A stretch of 64,000 nt of DNA from Auraticoccus cholistanensis (lineage in GTDB: Bacteria > Actinomycetota > Actinomycetes > Propionibacteriales > Propionibacteriaceae). Made by a program: the position numbers and the translations under genes. The stretch covers positions 7,088-71,087 of the forward strand of contig NZ_WPCU01000001.1 in NCBI RefSeq assembly GCF_009742705.1, in the 5' to 3' direction. The notes beneath the pieces were generated by a model. That model was not told where the DNA came from. It made no database searches and saw only the letters and a list, made by a program, of their open reading frames with translations. Shown piece by piece: positions 60,670 through 64,000 of this stretch (the first letter of the stretch is position 1; every line of letters starts with the position of its first letter).

Positions 60670-60796
60670 CGCCGGACCTCGAGGACCGGCCGCTCCTGAG
60701 AATCGGCTCGTCCGGGTCGCGTAGCACCGTTGTCGGGCAGCCCGGGGTCGCGCTCGCCCCGAAGCCCGGCCGGTTCGGTCCGGAGCTCGCACGGTG

Positions 60797-62272
60797 CTAG
60801 CTACGGCGCGAGCGGAGGAAGAGCAGAGCCAGGACCACGACGGTGAGCGACACCAGAAACGTCCCCAGGAACAACCGCCAGCTGGGATCCACCAGCAGCG
60901 CGGCGAGTCCGGAGAGGACCGCCGGTGGCGTGAGCAGCGCCACGCCGGTCTCGACCACCTGCCTCGTCCGTTGCTGCTCGTCCTGCTGGCGCTGGGTCAG
61001 CTCGGTCTGCTGGCGCCGTGACTCCTCCGCCCGCTCCCCGGCGATACGCCGCCGACGGCTGTCGCGGAGCTCGAGGATCCGCACCATATCCGCCTGCTCC
61101 CCGGCGATGTCGTCGAGCAGCTCAGGAGACCCGTACTGGCTCTGCAGCAGACGCAGGACCGCGGTCCCTTCCGGTCGGGACGGGACCCCGGTGAACCAAA
61201 GGCGATTGCGGAAGCGGAGCAGGCGCTCCTCGTGCCCTATGACCTCGCCGAGGTCGTCGTGCTCGTCCGCTCCGCCGAAGGTTCGAGCGGTCTCGACCAG
61301 CTCGTTGGCGTGACGCTCGAGGAAGAACTGCTGGCGCATGGCCAAGACGGTGAGGTCGAGGAAGCGGCCGTGGACCAGCAGCTGGGTGTCGACGTTCTCC
61401 ACGCTCGGGCGGTCGACCTCACGAGTGGAGATGAAGGCCGCTCCGTCCTGCTCCGAGCGGATCATGGTGTGACCCAGCCACGTGGTCGAGGCCTCCGCTG
61501 CCTCCCGCCGATCCGGCGGCAGCCGGAAGTAGAGCTCGGCGTTCGCTCCACTGGCCAGGGCGTAGGCCCACTGCTGATGCACGTCCCAGTTCTGGTAGTC
61601 CTGCAGCAGCGGAGGTGGCGGAACCTCACCGTTGAGGATCAGGTGGGTCAGGATCTGCGGTCGGACCTCGCTGCGACTGCCCTTGCCGCAGTACAGGTAG
61701 CCGCCCTGGGTCAGCTTGGCAACCAGGCCGTGGTCGCCGAGCAGCTGCTCGACGTCGTGCAGGAAGGCGTTCCTGTCCACATCGGGTCCCGCGAGGTGCC
61801 ACGCACGCCCCGGGCGACGCAGCAGCTGGGCCACGAGGTCCGGACGCTGCTGGGCGTCGCCGTCGAGGTTGAGGTGCAGGCAGACAGCGTCCAGGTCCAC
61901 GCCGTCGGTGTGACGCCGCAGCTCTATCGCGGCCACACAGACGCCAGCGGCCGCCAGGCTGGGCAGGCCCCCCGGGCGCAAGGAGATGAGGCTGTGGGCG
62001 TCGGCGGTGACCGCGGTCGCCAGACGACTGCGGACGAACCAGGACGCCCGGTCCCGGACCGCAGCCGTCGGCTGGCGTCCGTGCCACCACCTGGTGTCGA
62101 TCTCCGCCAGATCCCAGCCCTTGGTTTGGTCGAGCTCGCCCCACTTCTCGTGATGGATCGCCGCAGCCGTGACCGCCTGCGGAACCGGCAGGATCCACGC
62201 GATCGACGCGGATACCGGGGCAATCGTGGGGGTGAGGTCCATGGGCGTCATCCAAGCCCAGCACCGGGCCAT
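60797..62272 (-). CDS. Membrane-anchored protein of unknown function
   Basis: The 491-residue protein is soluble over most of its length and ends in two membrane helices (about 442-485; PPAVLSGLAALLV and LFLGTFLVSLTVVVLALLFL) with a short RSRRS tail. A long coiled-coil-like, Glu/Gln/Arg-rich stretch (about 385-440) precedes the helices. I recognise no family. The overall plan, a long helical stalk leading into two C-terminal membrane helices, recalls CorA-like channels, but the GMN motif of CorA is absent. ATGs 21 and 30 bases inside the frame are alternative starts. It lies 30 bases after the Nudix gene on the same strand. Confidence 0.75.
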   Translation of the reverse strand: MARCWAWMTPMDLTPTIAPVSASIAWILPVPQAVTAAAIHHEKWGELDQTKGWDLAEIDTRWWHGRQPTAAVRDRASWFVRSRLATAVTADAHSLISLRPGGLPSLAAAGVCVAAIELRRHTDGVDLDAVCLHLNLDGDAQQRPDLVAQLLRRPGRAWHLAGPDVDRNAFLHDVEQLLGDHGLVAKLTQGGYLYCGKGSRSEVRPQILTHLILNGEVPPPPLLQDYQNWDVHQQWAYALASGANAELYFRLPPDRREAAEASTTWLGHTMIRSEQDGAAFISTREVDRPSVENVDTQLLVHGRFLDLTVLAMRQQFFLERHANELVETARTFGGADEHDDLGEVIGHEERLLRFRNRLWFTGVPSRPEGTAVLRLLQSQYGSPELLDDIAGEQADMVRILELRDSRRRRIAGERAEESRRQQTELTQRQQDEQQRTRQVVETGVALLTPPAVLSGLAALLVDPSWRLFLGTFLVSLTVVVLALLFLRSRRS

Positions 62273-62302
62273 TCGGTGCGGTCTTCGCTGGATGTCGATG
62301 GG

Positions 62303-62989
62303 CTACCTGAGCACAGGTGGATGCAGAACCGCGGCCTCTCCTGCGCGGTAGAGCTGCGACGGTCGACCTCGCCCGCCCGATCGGACCCTGCCGGTCGGTT
62401 CGACGAAGCCGGGGGACGCCAAAACCTTGCGATGGAAGTTGCCTGGGTCGAGCGGACGTCCCCACACCGCCTCGTACACGCGACGTAGCTGGGCCACGGT
62501 GAACTCCGGATCGCAGAAGGCGGTGGCGAGCGAGGTGTACTCGAGCTTCGCGCGGGCCCGCTCGAGGCCGTCCTCCAAGATGTCGCGGTGGTCGAAAGCC
62601 AGCGCCCGATCCGCGACCTCCTCGAGGGAGTACCACCCGGCCGCCCGTGCATCCGTACCCGCCGTCGGCTCCGGCAGCCGAGGGAGCACGGCCAGGTAGG
62701 CGATGCTGATAGTCCGGTGGCGCGGGTCGCGGTCGGGGGCCCCGTAGCTGGAGAGCTGCTCCAGGTAGCGCGGCCGCAGCGAGATCCCGGTCTCCTCTCG
62801 GAGCTCCCGCAACGCCGCCGGCTCGAGGTCCTCGGTTGGCTGGACGAAACCGCCCGGCAGTGCCAGCTCGCCCAGGTAGGGCTTGCTTCCCCGCTCCACC
62901 AGCAGCACGTGCAGCACGTCCTCGCGGAGGGTCAGGACCACCACGTCGACGGTGACGTAGAAGGGGAAGAAGTCCGACTGGAGCGCCAC
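62303..62989 (-). CDS. NrtR-like Nudix regulator or hydrolase
   Basis: The 228-residue protein has a full Nudix box at 47-69 (G-x5-E-x7-RE-L-R-EE-x-G-I) and a C-terminal winged-helix-like domain (about 150-228; FTVAQLRRVYEAVWGRPLDPGNFHRKVL), the NrtR layout. NrtR proteins sense ADP-ribose and repress NAD or sugar genes; some keep hydrolase activity. With an intact box, either role is possible. GTG 62989 starts the Nudix fold; longer reading is unsupported. It is divergent from an ADP-ribosylglycohydrolase gene. Confidence 0.85.
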   Translation of the reverse strand: MALQSDFFPFYVTVDVVVLTLREDVLHVLLVERGSKPYLGELALPGGFVQPTEDLEPAALRELREETGISLRPRYLEQLSSYGAPDRDPRHRTISIAYLAVLPRLPEPTAGTDARAAGWYSLEEVADRALAFDHRDILEDGLERARAKLEYTSLATAFCDPEFTVAQLRRVYEAVWGRPLDPGNFHRKVLASPGFVEPTGRVRSGGRGRPSQLYRAGEAAVLHPPVLR

Positions 62990-63183
62990 GTCGGCAAGGC
63001 TATGTCTCCTCGACCGCAGTGCCGGAGGCACGCCCGAGACCGGGGCGCTGCGAACACGCGCAGCAAGAGGGCGTCGTCGGCGTCGGCCGCAATCTGATGG
63101 GTCGAGGTGGGTGACGTCCGCGGAAGGTCGCCTCGCCAGCACACGCCCGTGTTGCTCGGAGCGGCTGCTGCACCGCAGCGCTA

Positions 63184-63202
63184 TATTGTTATCCTGACAA
63201 TA
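63184..63202. promoter_or_regulatory. Operator candidate before ADP-ribosylglycohydrolase gene
   Basis: TATTGT and ACAATA are perfect 6-base arms around TATCCTG, ending 16 bases before the ATG of the glycohydrolase gene. An AT-rich dyad stands out in this GC-rich setting. The divergent NrtR-like protein is the obvious candidate to bind here. Confidence 0.5.
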
Positions 63203-63218
63203 GAAACGGGGTGTCGGT

Positions 63219-64000
63219 ATGGATCGAGATCGGATGGCAGGGGTGCTGGTCGGGCAGGCGTGCGGCGACGCGCTGGGGGTGCCGTACGAGTTCGGGAGCC
63301 GGGCCCTGGGCGAGCACCCGACCATGCTCGGGGGAGGGTTGGGTGCCTACGCCCCCGGTGAGTTCAGCGACGACACCCAGATGGCGGTGTGCATCGCCCA
63401 GGTGGCTGCCACCGGCGCCGACCTGACCAGCGACGCCGCGTTGGACGAGGTGGCGACCGCGTTCCTGGAGTGGCAACGGCTGGGTGCCACGGACATCGGC
63501 AACCAGACCGCCCGGGTGCTGGGGGCGGCTCTTCGGACCGAAGGCCCGGTCGGGCGTCGGATGACCGAGGCAGCGCGACGCGACCTCGCTGTGCACCCGC
63601 GGGGCGGGGCCGGCAACGGTGCGTTGATGCGCACCGCCGTGGTCGGGCTCACGCGGTTGGACGACCGCCGGCTCACTGCCGACGCGGCGGCGGCGGTGGC
63701 CGCGCTGACGCACCCGGACCCCGATGCCGTGGCCTCCTGCGTGCTGTGGTCGGAGGCGGTCCGCCGGGCGGTCGTGGACCGCGAGCTGGACGTCCACTCC
63801 GGCCTGGACCTGCTGCCGGTGGGGCAGCGCGACCGCTGGCGGGCTCTCCTGGACGAGGCCACGCAGGAGCAGCCCTCGCGATTCCTCCGCAACGGGTGGA
63901 CGGTGACCGCGCTGCAGGCGGCCTGGTCGAGCATCGTGCACACTCCCGTCCCGGCCGAGGAGCCGGCGGCCGGCAGCTTCGGATGCCTCCACCTGCAGCA
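63219..64000 (+). CDS. ADP-ribosylglycohydrolase family protein (cut by window edge)
   Basis: The visible 260 codons start MDRDRMAGVLVGQACGDALG and continue past the right edge. Family motifs are clear: FSDDTQMAV (metal ligands, about residues 47-55) and RGGAGNGALMRTA (about 127-139). Members remove ADP-ribose from proteins or nucleotides, and some hydrolyse related ribosides. A divergent NrtR-like Nudix gene, which could act on free ADP-ribose, supports a role in ADP-ribose turnover. The ATG follows a GGGG-rich stretch; there is a dyad just upstream. Confidence 0.88.
   Translation, partial: MDRDRMAGVLVGQACGDALGVPYEFGSRALGEHPTMLGGGLGAYAPGEFSDDTQMAVCIAQVAATGADLTSDAALDEVATAFLEWQRLGATDIGNQTARVLGAALRTEGPVGRRMTEAARRDLAVHPRGGAGNGALMRTAVVGLTRLDDRRLTADAAAAVAALTHPDPDAVASCVLWSEAVRRAVVDRELDVHSGLDLLPVGQRDRWRALLDEATQEQPSRFLRNGWTVTALQAAWSSIVHTPVPAEEPAAGSFGCLHLQ

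Overview
The window is very GC-rich (roughly 70 % by eye), densely coded and strongly biased to G/C at third codon positions. It uses many GTG starts and 1- to 4-base gene overlaps. Protein families (MmyB-type regulators, Tat lipoproteins with SRR motifs, ABC sugar importers without ATPases, DUF1905, DUF3806) point to Actinomycetota. A Propionibacteriales-like soil or plant/fungus-associated organism is my best guess, but no rRNA or marker gene is present to settle it. I saw no tRNA, rRNA, CRISPR array, insertion sequence or phage gene.

From about 1.4 to 53 kb the window is largely a chain of carbohydrate-uptake loci, with an unrelated block at 16.5-22.9 kb. (1) 1.4-8.5 kb: secreted GH76 alpha-mannanase, divergent CUT1 importer, cytoplasmic GH76 enzyme and a GntR/LacI-type chimeric repressor; probably alpha-1,6-mannan use. 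(2) 8.7-16.4 kb: a second importer, an unrecognised 464-residue protein, an RpiR/SIS regulator and a large FAD-dependent oxidoreductase. (3) 16.5-22.9 kb: 5'-nucleotidase, MmyB-type regulator with divergent SDR, VanZ-like protein, DHFR-like protein, NAD-dependent epimerase and DUF1905 protein. (4) 22.9-29.8 kb, minus strand: importer, IclR regulator, enolase-superfamily dehydratase, KduI and KduD, a uronate module. (5) 30.3-36.3 kb: importer, sulfatase, LacI regulator. (6) 36.4-45.1 kb, minus strand: importer, 2-hydroxyacid dehydrogenase, LacI regulator, GH2 enzyme, second sulfatase. (7) 45.2-54.1 kb: two large GHL6-like proteins, a tartronate-semialdehyde/3-hydroxyisobutyrate-type reductase, a hydroxypyruvate-isomerase-like enzyme, LacI and GntR regulators and a secreted GH43 enzyme.

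Five substrate-binding-protein/permease sets are present and none has an ATP-binding subunit, so all must borrow one encoded elsewhere. Most sets sit beside their own regulator and a palindromic operator candidate. Some operator-like motifs recur at distant loci (30.2 and 54.1 kb; 36.3 and 39.8 kb; 3.0 and 8.6 kb), which suggests cross-talk between the modules.

The right end (54.2-64 kb) is mixed: DUF3806 protein, PEP-mutase-like lyase, solitary Vsr endonuclease, C39-like peptidase, GntP permease, a VWA/HTH pair, a zinc-ribbon NERD protein, an orphan membrane protein, and a divergent NrtR-like Nudix protein and ADP-ribosylglycohydrolase.

The most unusual non-coding structure is in the only long gap without a gene (29.77-30.31 kb): two 89-base hairpin units in inverted orientation, with a compensatory base-pair change between them.
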